The notes beneath the pieces were generated by a model. It saw only the letters and a program-made list of their open reading frames with translations. It was not told the DNA's origin and ran no database searches. Made by a program: the position numbers and the translations under genes. Below are positions 1-9,900 of a DNA stretch of 64,000 nt, in pieces (within the stretch, counting starts at the first letter, position 1; each line of letters begins with the position of its first letter). The stretch comes from Victivallaceae bacterium (GTDB lineage: Bacteria > Verrucomicrobiota > Lentisphaeria > Victivallales > Victivallaceae): assembly GCA_024405735.1 (NCBI GenBank), contig JAKSOF010000002.1, forward strand, positions 1 to 64,000. The letters are read 5' to 3'.

Positions 1-44
1 CCTGTCCAGCCACTCCCCTCACATTTGTTCGGAGAGATGGCTTG

Positions 45-153
<109 letters not shown>

Positions 154-178
154 GGTAAAGGTCTTTTAATATAAACGC

Positions 179-1363
179 TCAAGGCGTTTTGTGCAAGCGC
201 AATTTTTCATAATCATCCGCAAGGATCTGCGCCATTTGCCGCCAGTCGAAACGCGCCGCGACAAGTTTTTGCCCGTTTTGCCCCATTTCCCGCATCAAAG
301 CGGGATCTTCAAAAAGTTTCACGGTCGCGGCGACCACCTCCGCCACCGCTTCGGGCGCAACGCAAAAACCGGTTTCCCCGTTGAGAACTACTTCCGGCGT
401 CCCGTCAAGCGCGAAACCGACGACGGGGATCCCGACGCCGAGCGCCTGTACCGCGCTTCTCGGCAACCCCTCGCGCAAAGAAAGATGCCAGAGCAGATCC
501 CCCTGCGCGAGATATTCCGGCACTTCTTGCGGGGCGATCAATCCCGCAAAATGGACGCGTGTCGTCAGACTGGCGGCGGCGATTTTTGCCGCGACTTCCT
601 CGCGCATCGCGCCGTCGCCCAAAATCAGCAAATGCAAATCGGGAATTTTTTTCGCCGTTTCAATAAAAGCGTCGGGGATAAATTCATATCCTTTCAGCGG
701 CGAAAGCCGCGCCAAAGTAACGATGACACGCGCTTTTTCCGGAATGCCGAGCGTTGCGCGCAATGCCGCATCCCGCCGGGCGTTGAGGAATTTTTCGATC
801 GCCATCCCGCTGTAAACGACGCGGAATTTTTCCTGCGGCGCGATGCCGAGTGCGACGCATTCATCGACCATCGCCTGCGCGACGGCATAAATGCGGTGCG
901 AAACTCTGGCGGCGGCTTTTTCCAGCGCAACGTAAAATTTTTTGCGCCGGACGGAGTCGCGCGGCGACCACGGCTGACCGTGATTGGTGTGAACGACGAC
1001 GGGAATTTTGGCGCAAAAAGCGGCAAATCGGCCGATGATGCCGGCTTTGGCGCTGTGCGTGTGAACGACGTCGAATTTTTCCCGGCGGAAGTAGCAAAAA
1101 AGCCGCCAGAAAGAAACCAGATCGCGCCACGGGGAAACTTCCCGGCAGAGCGTCGGAATTTTCACGACCGGGATCGCGGTTTCGCGCCACGCATCGAGCA
1201 GATCCCCTTCGCGCCCTTCGGAAGGTCCCGTCGCCAGAATGACGTCGTGTCCCGCTTCGCGCTGCCCGACGACGCTCAAAAAGGTATTTTCCTGGGCGCC
1301 GCCGACGATCATCCGGGTGATCACGTGACAGATTTTCAATTTTTTTGCCTCAATGCCGGACAT
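179..1363 (-). CDS. GT4-family glycosyltransferase
   Basis: A 394-residue retaining glycosyltransferase of the GT4/GT-B fold, expected to move a sugar from a nucleotide donor onto an envelope polysaccharide or lipid acceptor in the cytoplasm. The N-terminal domain opens with an ICHVITRMIVGGAQ acceptor-site motif. The C-terminal donor domain has TLARLSPLKG, a LLILGDG strand and REGLPRSAVQA, where the usual EX7E ends in Gln; this EGLPR..PQ-type ending is common in GT4. An in-frame extension upstream of 1363 exists, but the ATG at 1363 has GGAG at good spacing and begins the homologous region. The gene overlaps the end of comEC by 14 bases, so the two are probably cotranscribed. The acceptor is unknown. 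Confidence 0.85.
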   Translation of the reverse strand: MSGIEAKKLKICHVITRMIVGGAQENTFLSVVGQREAGHDVILATGPSEGREGDLLDAWRETAIPVVKIPTLCREVSPWRDLVSFWRLFCYFRREKFDVVHTHSAKAGIIGRFAAFCAKIPVVVHTNHGQPWSPRDSVRRKKFYVALEKAAARVSHRIYAVAQAMVDECVALGIAPQEKFRVVYSGMAIEKFLNARRDAALRATLGIPEKARVIVTLARLSPLKGYEFIPDAFIETAKKIPDLHLLILGDGAMREEVAAKIAAASLTTRVHFAGLIAPQEVPEYLAQGDLLWHLSLREGLPRSAVQALGVGIPVVGFALDGTPEVVLNGETGFCVAPEAVAEVVAATVKLFEDPALMREMGQNGQKLVAARFDWRQMAQILADDYEKLRLHKTP

Positions 1364-3416
1364 CGTAACTCCAGAGTTTCGGGTTTTTCGCCCATTTTTT
1401 CTCGACCTCGAACCGCAGTTTGCCGCCGACCCGGCACGAAACGCGGCGTCCCGCGTCGCTGTCCTGCAGGACAAGTTCAATTCTTACATTATCACGCGCG
1501 CAAAAATAATCAAGCGAAAATCCGTCCCCGGCAAGCAGAATTTTGCCGTTTTCACCACTGCGCGACACTTCCAGATCACTGCGGCGCATGACGGTTTCCA
1601 AAAAATCGAGGAAGTTTTTGGAAACCTTGCCGTCGACGGCGATCAATCTGTCCGGGCGGAAAGTTTTGGGCAAAGAATGGAGGCATCCGCAGGCGCGGCG
1701 GCGGTTTTCGGTCAAAAAAAGTTTTTCGATTTTCGTCACGCCGGACTGACGCAGAAACGCTTCCAACTCCGCTTGTCCGCGAAAGCCCGGCAAATTAACG
1801 CAAACCGCACGGTGGCAAAGAGTTTCGACGATGACGATACATCCCGGGCTTTGACTGTCGTCCTGAAAGAAGGCGATTTTGTCCGGCGTCAATTCGGCGC
1901 GCAGCATCCAGATGCCGAGCAATGCCGCCGCCGTTGCAAAGGCAACCATCCGGATTTCTTTGCGCGCGGCAAAAAACACGAAAAGCAACATCAGCATATA
2001 AAGCGCCAGTTGCCACGCCGGCGGAGTGCCGTAATCAAGATGAGGGAAAAATTCTCCGCACGCTTCGCACCAGTGCATCGCCGCCAGAAGCAAATTGCCG
2101 AAAAACGCCGTGCATCCCGGAATCGCGGCGGCGACGAGCCCCACGGCAAAAAGCGGCACCGCGCCGCAACTGAAAACCAAATTGGCGACGATGCTCCCGA
2201 CGCGGAAATCATTTCCGGAAAAAAGCGTAATGCCGATGCTTCCCGCAAAGGCAACGGTACAGAAAATCAAAATTTCCGGAAAGATCCCGCGCCACCGCGT
2301 CAGGCGCGTCAAACGCTTTTGCTCTTCACTTGTCATCAGCAATTTTTCGGCGGAAACGATCTCGCGGCGGCGAAATTCGCCCAAATCGATCAGGAGCGCG
2401 GTGATGAAAAAGGAATACTGCGCTCCCGTGTCGCCGACCAAAGCGGGGTTGACCAACAGCATCGCCATACCAACGATGCCGAGCACTTCCACGGAGGGGA
2501 TCTCGCGTAAAAAAGCACGGCACAAAGCCCACGCGCCGATGAGGCAAAACGCGCGCACGGCAGGCGGATTGGCGCCCGTCGCGAGCGTGTAGACGCCAAG
2601 GAGCAAGATCACGGCAAGATAACGCGGCGTCAGCGGTACAAAACGCAGAAAACAAAGCAAAATCGCCGCGACGACGGCGACGTGCATCCCGGAGACGGAA
2701 AAGAGATGGATCGTTCCCGCATCGACGAATTTCTGCCGCAATTCGCCGCGGATGCCGCCCCTCACGCCAAAGAGGAGTGCGGCGCTGATCGCGCGCGCTT
2801 CATCGGAAGCGATCGACTCTGTGATGCGGCCGAGCAGAAGATCGCGGTACTGGAGTATTTTTCCCCATATCCCCGGCGCAAATCCGGTTTCGCGCCAGGT
2901 GCGGAAATCAATGATCCCGCGGTAACGGCGCGCCGCACAGTAAGCGCCGAAAGAACCTTTTACCGGGGGAGGAGCAATTCCGGCGAAACCCTGCAACACC
3001 GCACCGTAGCGCGGAGCGCGGCTGCCGCGCGGCAACCGGATGGCGACGGGGAGCGTTTCGCCGTTGCGCAAAAGCTCCCCGCGAATAAAAGTCGGGGCAT
3101 CCACTCCCGGAGCCTGCGTTAAATTGGTATCCGCAAGGCGGACGACGACGTTTTCATACGTCGGAAAAAGCGGACGTTCGCAGTAAAGCTGAATTTTCGC
3201 CGAAGCGGCGCCAAGCGCGAAAGCGCCGAGTGCAAGCAAGCCAAAACGCTTTGCATAACAACAACTTACAATTAAAGAAAGGACAAGAAAAAAGAGCGAC
3301 GCTTCCACGATGCCGTACCGCACGGCGCAGACGCCGCAGACCGCTCCCGAAAGGAGCGAAAAGGCAAAAACCCCGCGCGGAGCGACTTTAACTGCAGTGG
3401 ATCTCGATTCCGTCAT
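1350..3416 (-). CDS. comEC: ComEC/Rec2-family DNA uptake channel, degenerate hydrolase domain
   Basis: A 688-residue polytopic inner-membrane protein matching ComEC/Rec2, the channel that brings single-stranded DNA across the membrane in natural competence. An N-terminal membrane pair is followed by a soluble OB-like DUF4131 segment, then the Competence domain with its signature LFSVSGMHVAVV and several hydrophobic helices. The C-terminal region sits where family members carry a metallo-beta-lactamase domain. Here the TH.HADH zinc motif is replaced by LFLTENRRRACG, so the domain looks catalytically dead. The chosen ATG overlaps the end of the formyltransferase gene by 29 bases; start codons further upstream lie inside that gene. 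No other com gene is in the window. Confidence 0.85.
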   Translation of the reverse strand: MTESRSTAVKVAPRGVFAFSLLSGAVCGVCAVRYGIVEASLFFLVLSLIVSCCYAKRFGLLALGAFALGAASAKIQLYCERPLFPTYENVVVRLADTNLTQAPGVDAPTFIRGELLRNGETLPVAIRLPRGSRAPRYGAVLQGFAGIAPPPVKGSFGAYCAARRYRGIIDFRTWRETGFAPGIWGKILQYRDLLLGRITESIASDEARAISAALLFGVRGGIRGELRQKFVDAGTIHLFSVSGMHVAVVAAILLCFLRFVPLTPRYLAVILLLGVYTLATGANPPAVRAFCLIGAWALCRAFLREIPSVEVLGIVGMAMLLVNPALVGDTGAQYSFFITALLIDLGEFRRREIVSAEKLLMTSEEQKRLTRLTRWRGIFPEILIFCTVAFAGSIGITLFSGNDFRVGSIVANLVFSCGAVPLFAVGLVAAAIPGCTAFFGNLLLAAMHWCEACGEFFPHLDYGTPPAWQLALYMLMLLFVFFAARKEIRMVAFATAAALLGIWMLRAELTPDKIAFFQDDSQSPGCIVIVETLCHRAVCVNLPGFRGQAELEAFLRQSGVTKIEKLFLTENRRRACGCLHSLPKTFRPDRLIAVDGKVSKNFLDFLETVMRRSDLEVSRSGENGKILLAGDGFSLDYFCARDNVRIELVLQDSDAGRRVSCRVGGKLRFEVEKKWAKNPKLWSYDVRH

Positions 3417-4251
3417 TCCGGTATTCGACGACGGAAACTTTTTTCCCGTCATAAAAAAGTTGTTTATCCTCAACGGCATAAGCGCCCCGGGCGAAATCGG
3501 CGGTCGCGGCGGGGAAAACGACGTGATCGCCCGATGTTTTGAGTTTTTCGACATTTTTCCGCGCGAGCGTCCGCAACAAGTCGTCAACTTTTTCGCCGGG
3601 GCGGCGCGCGTCGGAGATCTGCTGCAACTCGGCGACGGAATGCCCCTCCAGATCGAGCGGACATTTTTCCGAAATGCCGATCACGGGCCCCGCGTCAATA
3701 TCTTTTGTTGAATGATACCCCTGAACGAGGATGACACTGCTCCGGAGTGCGGCGTGTCCGGCGAGGATCGCGCGCTCGACCGGCAGAAAGTGAAGCCCCG
3801 CAAGCATCCGGCTGCCGTCGGCGTTTTCCAGAGTGAGATCGCCGGGGTGGACGTTGAGCGACGGGATCTTTTCCGCCAGATTGGTAAGCGGCACAAATCC
3901 CGCAAGCAGAACGAGTTCGATCTTGCAGTAACGCATCACGTTGTAAATTTCGCCGCTCCACATGTCACGCAATTCGCGGCGGCGGGGGGTGTCGAGTTTG
4001 ATCGATGTTTCCCCGTGCTCAAGGTAGAATTTTTTGAGATCCAGTCCGAAAAGCGGCAGACCGTACATTTCCGCCAGTTCGGCGGCGCGGCTGGTGTCGG
4101 GAGCATCGGTGACGATCAGCGTCGTTTGGAAAGCGCATTCGTGATTTTTTTCATACTTCAAGATCGCTTCGGCATTGGAACCGGAACCGCTTAAAAAAAG
4201 GGCGGTTTTCGCCGGAGCGTCAACCGTGTGACCGGGAAAAAGCAAAGTCAT
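3388..4251 (-). CDS. Formyltransferase-family protein (PurN-like)
   Basis: A 287-residue protein with the formyltransferase Rossmann fold of phosphoribosylglycinamide formyltransferase (PurN), which uses 10-formyl-tetrahydrofolate in purine synthesis. Visible signatures are LFLSGSGSNAEAIL near the N-terminus (nucleotide/phosphate loop), LNVHPGDLTLE (the Asn-His of the NIHPS-type motif) and DIDAGPVI (the catalytic Asp region). It is about 80 residues longer than a typical PurN, with an insertion after GLPLFGLDLKKF and a C-terminal extension, so a different formyl acceptor is possible. It overlaps the zinc-ribbon gene upstream by ATGA. Family assignment is firm; the exact substrate is inferred. 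Confidence 0.75.
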   Translation of the reverse strand: MTLLFPGHTVDAPAKTALFLSGSGSNAEAILKYEKNHECAFQTTLIVTDAPDTSRAAELAEMYGLPLFGLDLKKFYLEHGETSIKLDTPRRRELRDMWSGEIYNVMRYCKIELVLLAGFVPLTNLAEKIPSLNVHPGDLTLENADGSRMLAGLHFLPVERAILAGHAALRSSVILVQGYHSTKDIDAGPVIGISEKCPLDLEGHSVAELQQISDARRPGEKVDDLLRTLARKNVEKLKTSGDHVVFPAATADFARGAYAVEDKQLFYDGKKVSVVEYRNDGIEIHCS

Positions 4252-4625
4252 TTTTTCTCCTCGCGGAAAATGAATTTTTCACAATCCGCCATCGGGTCGG
4301 TTTCCGCCCCCGACAGCGCGCAGATCGCCTTGAACGGGTGGGCGATGAAGTTTTTGCAGTTGCGGCACCCGTGACGGAAGTGGTCGCCGGGGTCGATTTC
4401 GACTTTTTCGATGCTTTCGCCGCCTAACAGCGCGGCAAGTTTTTGCGTGGCGTTTCCGGAAGTCGTTTCCGCACTTTGCGGAGCATCGATTTTTCCCAGA
4501 TCGGCGCCGCAGAGCGCACAGCGCAAACGGTATTCCGGCGCGAGAAAATCGTCGTTGGCGCGGTATTTGCGCGCGATGCTCTTTTCCTTGCACGCCGGGC
4601 AGACGCAGGAGTCGTTTTCTTTCAT
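4248..4625 (-). CDS. Zinc-ribbon protein of unknown function
   Basis: A 125-residue protein with two CxxC pairs near the N-terminus (CPAC and CALC) that would form one zinc ribbon, and a second group of cysteines (CRNCKNF, CALSG, DCEKF) near the C-terminus. The middle is an acidic, Ala-rich linker. It lies between clpC and the purN-like gene, 25 bases downstream of clpC and overlapping the next gene by ATGA, so it is probably in the clpC transcript. McsA, the zinc partner of ClpC in Firmicutes, also sits beside clpC, but this protein lacks McsA's UVR motif and I do not equate them. The internal ATG at 4625 begins the homologous-looking region; the upstream extension overlaps clpC. Confidence 0.6.
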   Translation of the reverse strand: MKENDSCVCPACKEKSIARKYRANDDFLAPEYRLRCALCGADLGKIDAPQSAETTSGNATQKLAALLGGESIEKVEIDPGDHFRHGCRNCKNFIAHPFKAICALSGAETDPMADCEKFIFREEKK

Positions 4626-4650
4626 TTTTTCATCCCGAAAACGGAAAATC

Positions 4651-7116
4651 TTATTTTGTTCGGATCGCCAGCTTACCGTCGGCAACGTCGATCAGGATTG
4701 TCTTCGCCGCGGTCAATTCTCCGGCAAGAAGTTTTTCCGACAGCGGATCTTCGATGCGGCTCTCGATCGCGCGGCGGATCGGGCGCGCGCCGAATTCCGT
4801 TTCGTAACGGTCGCCGATGAGAAAATCGCAGGCGGCGTCGCTCACTTCAAGCGTCAGATGGCGTTTTTCCAGCCGCGCCGCAAGTTTTTTCACTTCAATG
4901 CGGACGATCGCGCGGAGCATCGCGCGGTCGAGCTGGTTGAAAATGACGATCTCGTCGATGCGGTTGAGGAATTCCGGCTTGAAATTCTTTTTGGCGATGG
5001 ACATCAGCCGGTCGGCGGCGCGTTGCTGATCCAGCGCCGTCGTCAGACCGAAACCGAGCGTGGAGCCGGTCGCGATCTCGCGCGCTCCCACATTGCTCGT
5101 CATAATGATGATCGTATTGCGGAAGTCGATCTTGCGCCCGAGCGTATCGGTGATGCGGCCTTCTTCCAATATCTGCAGTAAAATGTGCATCACGTCGGGG
5201 TGCGCCTTTTCGATCTCGTCAAAAAGGACGACGCTGTAGGGACGGCGGCGGACTCTTTCCGTCAATTCGCCCCCTTCGCCGTAGCCGACGTAGCCCGGGG
5301 GCGAACCGACGAGGCGCGAAACGTTGAATTTCTCCATATATTCCGACATATCGATCTGGATCAGCGCGTCGCGGTCGCCGAAAATGAATTCGGCGAGCGT
5401 CTTGGCGAGCAAGGTCTTGCCGACGCCGGTCGGACCGAGGAAAATGAAACTCCCGATCGGACGGTCGGGGTTTTTCAGGTCGGCGCGACTGCGGCGCAAC
5501 GCCCGCGAGATCGCGGAAATTGCCGCATCCTGACCGACGACCGATGCGCGCAGATGCGCTTCCATATCCAGAAGTTTTTTCGTTTCCGCGCCGGAGATCT
5601 GCTGTAACGGCACGCCGGTCAACTTGGAAACGATGCCGGCAACGGCTTCCGCATCGACGGTCGCGACGTTTTCCGCACTTTTTTCGTGCCACTTTTGCAT
5701 CGCGAGATCGATGCTTTTTTTCAATTCGCGTTCACGGTCGCGGCAACGGGCGGCGCGCTCGTAATCCTGATCGGAGATCGCCGCTTCCTTGGCGCGGACG
5801 ACTTCCGCGATCTCTTTTTCGACATCGGAAAAATCGGGCGGCGCGACCAATGCCGCGATGCGGGCGGCGGCGCCGGCTTCATCCATCACGTCGATCGCCT
5901 TGTCGGGCAGTAAACGCCCCGTGACGTAGCGGTCGGCAAGTTTGACGGCGCTTTCGAGCGCATCGTCGGTGTAGCGGACGTGGTGATGCTTTTCGTAAGT
6001 TTCGCGCAACCCCTTGAGGATCAATATGGAATCGGCGATGGAAGGCGGCTCGACGACGACCGGCTGGAAACGGCGTTCCAAGGCGGCGTCCTTTTCGATG
6101 CTTTTGCGGTATTCGTCGAGCGTCGTCGCGCCGACGCATTGCAGTTCGCCGCGCGAAAGCGCGGGCTTGATGATGTTGGCGGCATCCATCGCGCCTTCGG
6201 CGCCGCCCGCGCCGACGATGGTGTGAAGTTCGTCGATGAAAAGGATGATCTTTTTGGAGTTGCGCACCTCGTCGATGACCGCCTTGATGCGCTCCTCGAA
6301 TTGACCGCGGTACTTCGTCCCGGCGACCATCAGCGGCAGGTCGATTGCGTAAATTTGCTTGTCGGCGAGAATTTCCGGCACTTCGCGGCGGGCGATCGCT
6401 TCGGCGAGCCCCTCGAGGATCGCGGTTTTGCCGACGCCGGCTTCGCCGATCAGCACAGGGTTGTTTTTGGTACGGCGGCAAAGGATCTGGATGACGCGGG
6501 CGATCTCCTCTTTGCGGCCGATGACGGGATCCAGCTCGCCGCGTTCGGCAAGCAGCGTCAGATTGCGGCCGAAAGCGTTGAGCGCGGGACACGTGTCGCC
6601 GGGAGCGCCGGGGGGGATCGCCGAATCGGGATCCGCCGGATTTTCCTCCGGCAGATAATCGGCGTCGAGCGCCTTGACGACGGCGCGGCGGGCGGCTTCG
6701 GGGTCGACGTTGAGATTTTTGAGCATCCGCGCGACGACGCTTTCGCCCTCGCGGAGGATCGCCAGTAAAAGATGCTCCGTGCCGACAAAATTGTAGTTCA
6801 TGCTCTGCGCTTCGCGCGCCGCCAGCTGGAAAACTTTGACCGCGCGTCGGGAAAAGGGACGCTTGCCCTGCACTTGCGCGCCGCCGGAGGAAGCACAGCA
6901 CTTTTCGATTTCCAGCCGCAAGGCGGGCAAATTGATGCCCATCGCGTTGAGGACATTGACGGCGACGCCTTCGCCGAGAGCGAGGATGCCGAGCAGCAAA
7001 TGCGCCGTCCCGATCTCCTCGTGATTGAGTTTTTCCGCCTCGCGTCCGGCGAGACCGACCGCCTGTCGCGCGCGCGGAGTGAAATTGCCGAAATCCGGCT
7101 CTTCATATTTCGCCAT
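4651..7116 (-). CDS. clpC: ClpC-type AAA+ unfoldase
   Basis: An 821-residue Hsp100 ATPase that unfolds substrates and feeds them to ClpP in the cytoplasm. It has two Clp_N repeats (about residues 5-140), AAA-1 with Walker [10 protein letters not shown] and Walker [11 protein letters not shown], and a UVR-type middle region around [21 protein letters not shown] typical of ClpC rather than ClpA. AAA-2 has GPTGVGKTL, and a ClpB_D2-small domain closes the protein at full length. AAGGAG lies 8 bases before the ATG. The upstream 70 bases are AT-rich (TATATTATTTATATGATATAA) and probably hold the promoter. No clpP or adaptor gene is nearby except the zinc-ribbon gene directly downstream. Confidence 0.95.
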   Translation of the reverse strand: MAKYEEPDFGNFTPRARQAVGLAGREAEKLNHEEIGTAHLLLGILALGEGVAVNVLNAMGINLPALRLEIEKCCASSGGAQVQGKRPFSRRAVKVFQLAAREAQSMNYNFVGTEHLLLAILREGESVVARMLKNLNVDPEAARRAVVKALDADYLPEENPADPDSAIPPGAPGDTCPALNAFGRNLTLLAERGELDPVIGRKEEIARVIQILCRRTKNNPVLIGEAGVGKTAILEGLAEAIARREVPEILADKQIYAIDLPLMVAGTKYRGQFEERIKAVIDEVRNSKKIILFIDELHTIVGAGGAEGAMDAANIIKPALSRGELQCVGATTLDEYRKSIEKDAALERRFQPVVVEPPSIADSILILKGLRETYEKHHHVRYTDDALESAVKLADRYVTGRLLPDKAIDVMDEAGAAARIAALVAPPDFSDVEKEIAEVVRAKEAAISDQDYERAARCRDRERELKKSIDLAMQKWHEKSAENVATVDAEAVAGIVSKLTGVPLQQISGAETKKLLDMEAHLRASVVGQDAAISAISRALRRSRADLKNPDRPIGSFIFLGPTGVGKTLLAKTLAEFIFGDRDALIQIDMSEYMEKFNVSRLVGSPPGYVGYGEGGELTERVRRRPYSVVLFDEIEKAHPDVMHILLQILEEGRITDTLGRKIDFRNTIIIMTSNVGAREIATGSTLGFGLTTALDQQRAADRLMSIAKKNFKPEFLNRIDEIVIFNQLDRAMLRAIVRIEVKKLAARLEKRHLTLEVSDAACDFLIGDRYETEFGARPIRRAIESRIEDPLSEKLLAGELTAAKTILIDVADGKLAIRTK

Positions 7117-7296
7117 AGATAGACTCCTTCTTATATCATATAAATAATATATCCCGTCGACCGGGGAAAATCAATAAAAACCGCAGGTAATCTGCCATTT
7201 CCGGCAGTTCATCCGCATGAAATCAGCCGTTTCCGGTTTTCAGGAAGTTTGGTTTTGCCTATTGACAAAAAAGCGGTTGCGGGATATTTTTCCTTC

Positions 7297-7854
7297 ATGA
7301 AAAAAATTCTATTCAAATTGCTTAAAATTTCCGGCATCACCGCCGGAGTGATATTTTTTTGCATCGCACAGGAATTTTTATTTCCTTCATTGCGCATTAT
7401 CGAAACGCTTATTTTAGGCGATATTTACCATAAAGCGGGACAGGTTGAGATCACGATTTCCGGAAAAACGGAAACACACACCGTTTACAAGGCGAAAAAT
7501 AAACCTTTCATTCTGATCCATTTCCCCTTTCGCTGGGATGGCAAAATCGAAGAGGATTTTCTTTTCGTCAATCCGAAGCAAGTGATCGCGACCGCGACGG
7601 ATGGCGGCGGCGATGCCTGGTTCCGCATCGGTCCGCTTTTGTTTATTTTTGACGATATGACTTCGTGGGACCGCGTGCGGCTGCCCTTCTGGGATTATCT
7701 GGAAGCGACGGACTCTTCGGTCGGATATGACGCTGTCCGGAAAGAATATGTTTACAAATTCAAGATCCACGAGCCGAAAGAACCCGCTATTTTGCGCGTT
7801 TGCGCCGATTTTTTCACGCCCGATCTGCTCGCCGCGCCCAACGACACGCTGTGA
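7297..7854 (+). CDS. Membrane-anchored protein of unknown function
   Basis: A 185-residue protein with a basic N-terminus (MKKILFKLLK) and one hydrophobic segment (ISGITAGVIFFCIAQEFLF), then a soluble, probably periplasmic beta-rich domain. I recognise no family. It is the only plus-strand gene in the first 18 kb, standing alone between the divergent clpC promoter and the convergent permease gene ending at 7877. The ATG at 7297 is preferred over one 48 bases upstream because it begins the signal/anchor segment. Base composition is a little more AT-rich than its neighbours. It could be a late acquisition; function cannot be said. Confidence 0.6.
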   Translation: MKKILFKLLKISGITAGVIFFCIAQEFLFPSLRIIETLILGDIYHKAGQVEITISGKTETHTVYKAKNKPFILIHFPFRWDGKIEEDFLFVNPKQVIATATDGGGDAWFRIGPLLFIFDDMTSWDRVRLPFWDYLEATDSSVGYDAVRKEYVYKFKIHEPKEPAILRVCADFFTPDLLAAPNDTL

Positions 7855-7876
7855 TCGCCGTTTGTGATGCGGTACT

Positions 7877-9016
7877 CTACGCTTTGACGTCGAAAATCTT
7901 GCGCAGACCTTCGCCGGTAAAGTGAAATCCGATCACGGTCAGAAAGAGCGCGATACCGGGGAAGAGCGTGAGATGCCAGTACTCCAGCGGATTGTCGAAT
8001 GCCTGCCGCAAAAGATTTCCCCAGCTCGCCGTGGGGGGACGCACGCCGAAACCGAGGAAACTCAAGGAACTTTCCGCGAGGATCGCTCCGGCGACGGCAA
8101 AGGGAAAGGCGATGACGATCACCGCGACGACGTTGGGGAGCAATTCGGCAAATAAAGTGCGGTAAAGCGGCACGCCGGAAATGCGGCAACTTTCAATAAA
8201 GGGGGCGTTGCGCAGACGCAACACTTCGCCGCGCACGAGCGTCGCGAAGCCGATCCACCCGGTCACCGCGATGATCCCGATGAGGAGCGGCACCGATTCC
8301 TCCATATGGGCGTCGGCGCCGAGGCTCATCAAAATCAGCAACAGCAAAAACGAGGGGAAACACAAAAGCATTTCGACGAAACGCATCATCAGAAGATCGA
8401 ATTTGCCGCCGATGTAGCCGCAGAGCAAGCCGATCGGCATCCCGATAAGAAGTGCGAGCAAGGTCGACACGACGCCGACGGCAAGACTGACGCGCGCCCC
8501 GTAAATCAGCCGCGAGGCGACGTCGCGTCCGATCTCGTCGGTACCGCACAAGTGACTGCGCGACGGCGCGAGGTAAGGCTTGGCGGCAGGTTCAAAAGGA
8601 CCGTACGGGATCGGGGCGAAAATCACGAAACATTGCTTTTGCGCCGCAAGTTCGCGCCAGTCGCGCTTGTCGACGCGCCGCGAAACAAGAAAAAAGGGAA
8701 GCGCGCAAAGGAGCGCAAGCGTGAGCAGGACAAATTTTTTCCCCTTGCGGAAAAAGCCGAGGCAACTGCAACACAGTGTCAGCAAGAGCAGATAATTGAA
8801 AAATTCATCGACCCGTTTTTCCGGCGCATCCCCGGCGAAAAAGGTGCGTAAAAAGGGGAAACTCGTCCCCGTTTCATCGTGCCAGATCAGCGGTCTGCCG
8901 TTGGCGAGCAACGGCGCCGCAAGCGCGACGACGCCGAGCAACATGAGCGCGCCGAAGCCGATTTTGGCGATGACGCCGGCGCGGGAAAATCGGGACGGAA
9001 AATGTTTCATCGGCAT
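7877..9016 (-). CDS. Peptide-type ABC transporter permease (YejE/OppC-like)
   Basis: A 379-residue inner-membrane permease of the binding-protein-dependent family. The conserved core has CGTDEIGRDVASRLIYGARVSL, the EAA-type loop around ESCRISGVPLYRTLFAELLPN, and the FLGFGVRPPTASWG ending typical of OppC-class subunits. Between the first membrane helix and the core is a long insertion (RPLIWHDETGTSFPFLRTFF...FAPIPYGPFE) resembling that of YejE, plus two extra hydrophobic stretches. The start overlaps the previous stop as TAATG (9016); a second ATG lies at 9010. No partner permease, ATPase or binding protein follows in the window, so the transporter's other parts must lie elsewhere. The substrate is unknown, perhaps a peptide. 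Confidence 0.8.
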   Translation of the reverse strand: MPMKHFPSRFSRAGVIAKIGFGALMLLGVVALAAPLLANGRPLIWHDETGTSFPFLRTFFAGDAPEKRVDEFFNYLLLLTLCCSCLGFFRKGKKFVLLTLALLCALPFFLVSRRVDKRDWRELAAQKQCFVIFAPIPYGPFEPAAKPYLAPSRSHLCGTDEIGRDVASRLIYGARVSLAVGVVSTLLALLIGMPIGLLCGYIGGKFDLLMMRFVEMLLCFPSFLLLLILMSLGADAHMEESVPLLIGIIAVTGWIGFATLVRGEVLRLRNAPFIESCRISGVPLYRTLFAELLPNVVAVIVIAFPFAVAGAILAESSLSFLGFGVRPPTASWGNLLRQAFDNPLEYWHLTLFPGIALFLTVIGFHFTGEGLRKIFDVKA

Positions 9017-9900
9017 TACGGTTTGAGTTTTTCCCACACTTGGCGGTTGGCGGGCAAGTCGAGTTGATATTTTTCCGCGCGCCGGAGCAATTCTCCGGCA
9101 AAGAGTCCGATCTCGGTTTCTCTTTTTGCTTCGACATCCTGAAGCATCGACGTTTTGGCGCAAGCGGGCATCGTGCAGATGACTTTCATCGCCTCTTCGA
9201 CGGCGGAAACGGAAACATCGACGTTTTCCCGGCGGGCGATTTCAAGCGCCTCCAGCATCAATTGGCGCGCGAAATCGAGCATTTCATGATTTTTCTGGAT
9301 CGTGCCGTAATCGGCGCGGAAAAAGGCGCTCGTCTGATTGACGCCGACGTTGAGGATAAATTTTTTCCACAGCGCCGCGCGCATATCGGCGGGGACTTCG
9401 GCGGAGATCCCGACGGCATCAAAGAGATCTTTGATCGCCGCGACGGCGGCTGACGCCGGACTTCCCGGGAGTCCGAGATAAGTTGTGCCGACGCCGTCGT
9501 GAAAGACGCGCGTTCCGGTGCGGACGCTCGCGTGTCCGAGAAAAAAAGCGGTGACGACTTCCGTTTCCGGAAAACGCTCCCGAGCGACGTCGGCGCTTGA
9601 AATGCCATTTAACACCGGCATCAGGATCGTGCTTTTTCTGACATAAGGCGCGATCATTTCCAGGGCTTCGCGGTACTGGCAGAATTTCGTCGCGACGACG
9701 ATCAGTTCCGGCTCAAACGCCGCATCGGCAAAGTCGAAATTGATTTTTTCGCCGTTGAAAAAAAGTCCGTTTTCAAGATAACGGCGGCGGCGCGCCGCGT
9801 CGGCAAAAAGTTTCAGTTCGACTTCGCCGTTTCGGGCAAGTTTCACCGCGTGGAGCATCCCGATCGCCCCCGCGCCGACTAAAAGAACGCGCCGGATCAC
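9016..9900 (-). CDS. panE: 2-dehydropantoate 2-reductase family protein
   Basis: A 294-residue NADPH-dependent reductase family protein. The N-terminal Rossmann motif VLLVGAGAIGMLHAVKLA begins at residue 5. The helical C-terminal domain carries LWKKFILNVGVNQTSAFF, where the family places its catalytic Lys and substrate-binding Asn. PanE reduces ketopantoate to pantoate in coenzyme A synthesis, but many ApbA/PanE paralogues act on other 2-keto acids and no pantothenate gene is nearby, so the symbol is provisional. The start is GTG in a GTGA overlap with the small membrane gene upstream, indicating translational coupling. Confidence 0.75.
   Translation of the reverse strand: MIRRVLLVGAGAIGMLHAVKLARNGEVELKLFADAARRRRYLENGLFFNGEKINFDFADAAFEPELIVVATKFCQYREALEMIAPYVRKSTILMPVLNGISSADVARERFPETEVVTAFFLGHASVRTGTRVFHDGVGTTYLGLPGSPASAAVAAIKDLFDAVGISAEVPADMRAALWKKFILNVGVNQTSAFFRADYGTIQKNHEMLDFARQLMLEALEIARRENVDVSVSAVEEAMKVICTMPACAKTSMLQDVEAKRETEIGLFAGELLRRAEKYQLDLPANRQVWEKLKP

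Noticed and set aside
191-1591. 466-residue plus-strand frame
   Set aside because: Opposite the GT4 and comEC genes, which carry family motifs; low-complexity Arg/Phe composition.
4248-4625. McsA, the ClpC adaptor, as identity of the zinc protein beside clpC
   Set aside because: Two CxxC pairs are present but there is no UVR motif and no McsB kinase gene nearby.
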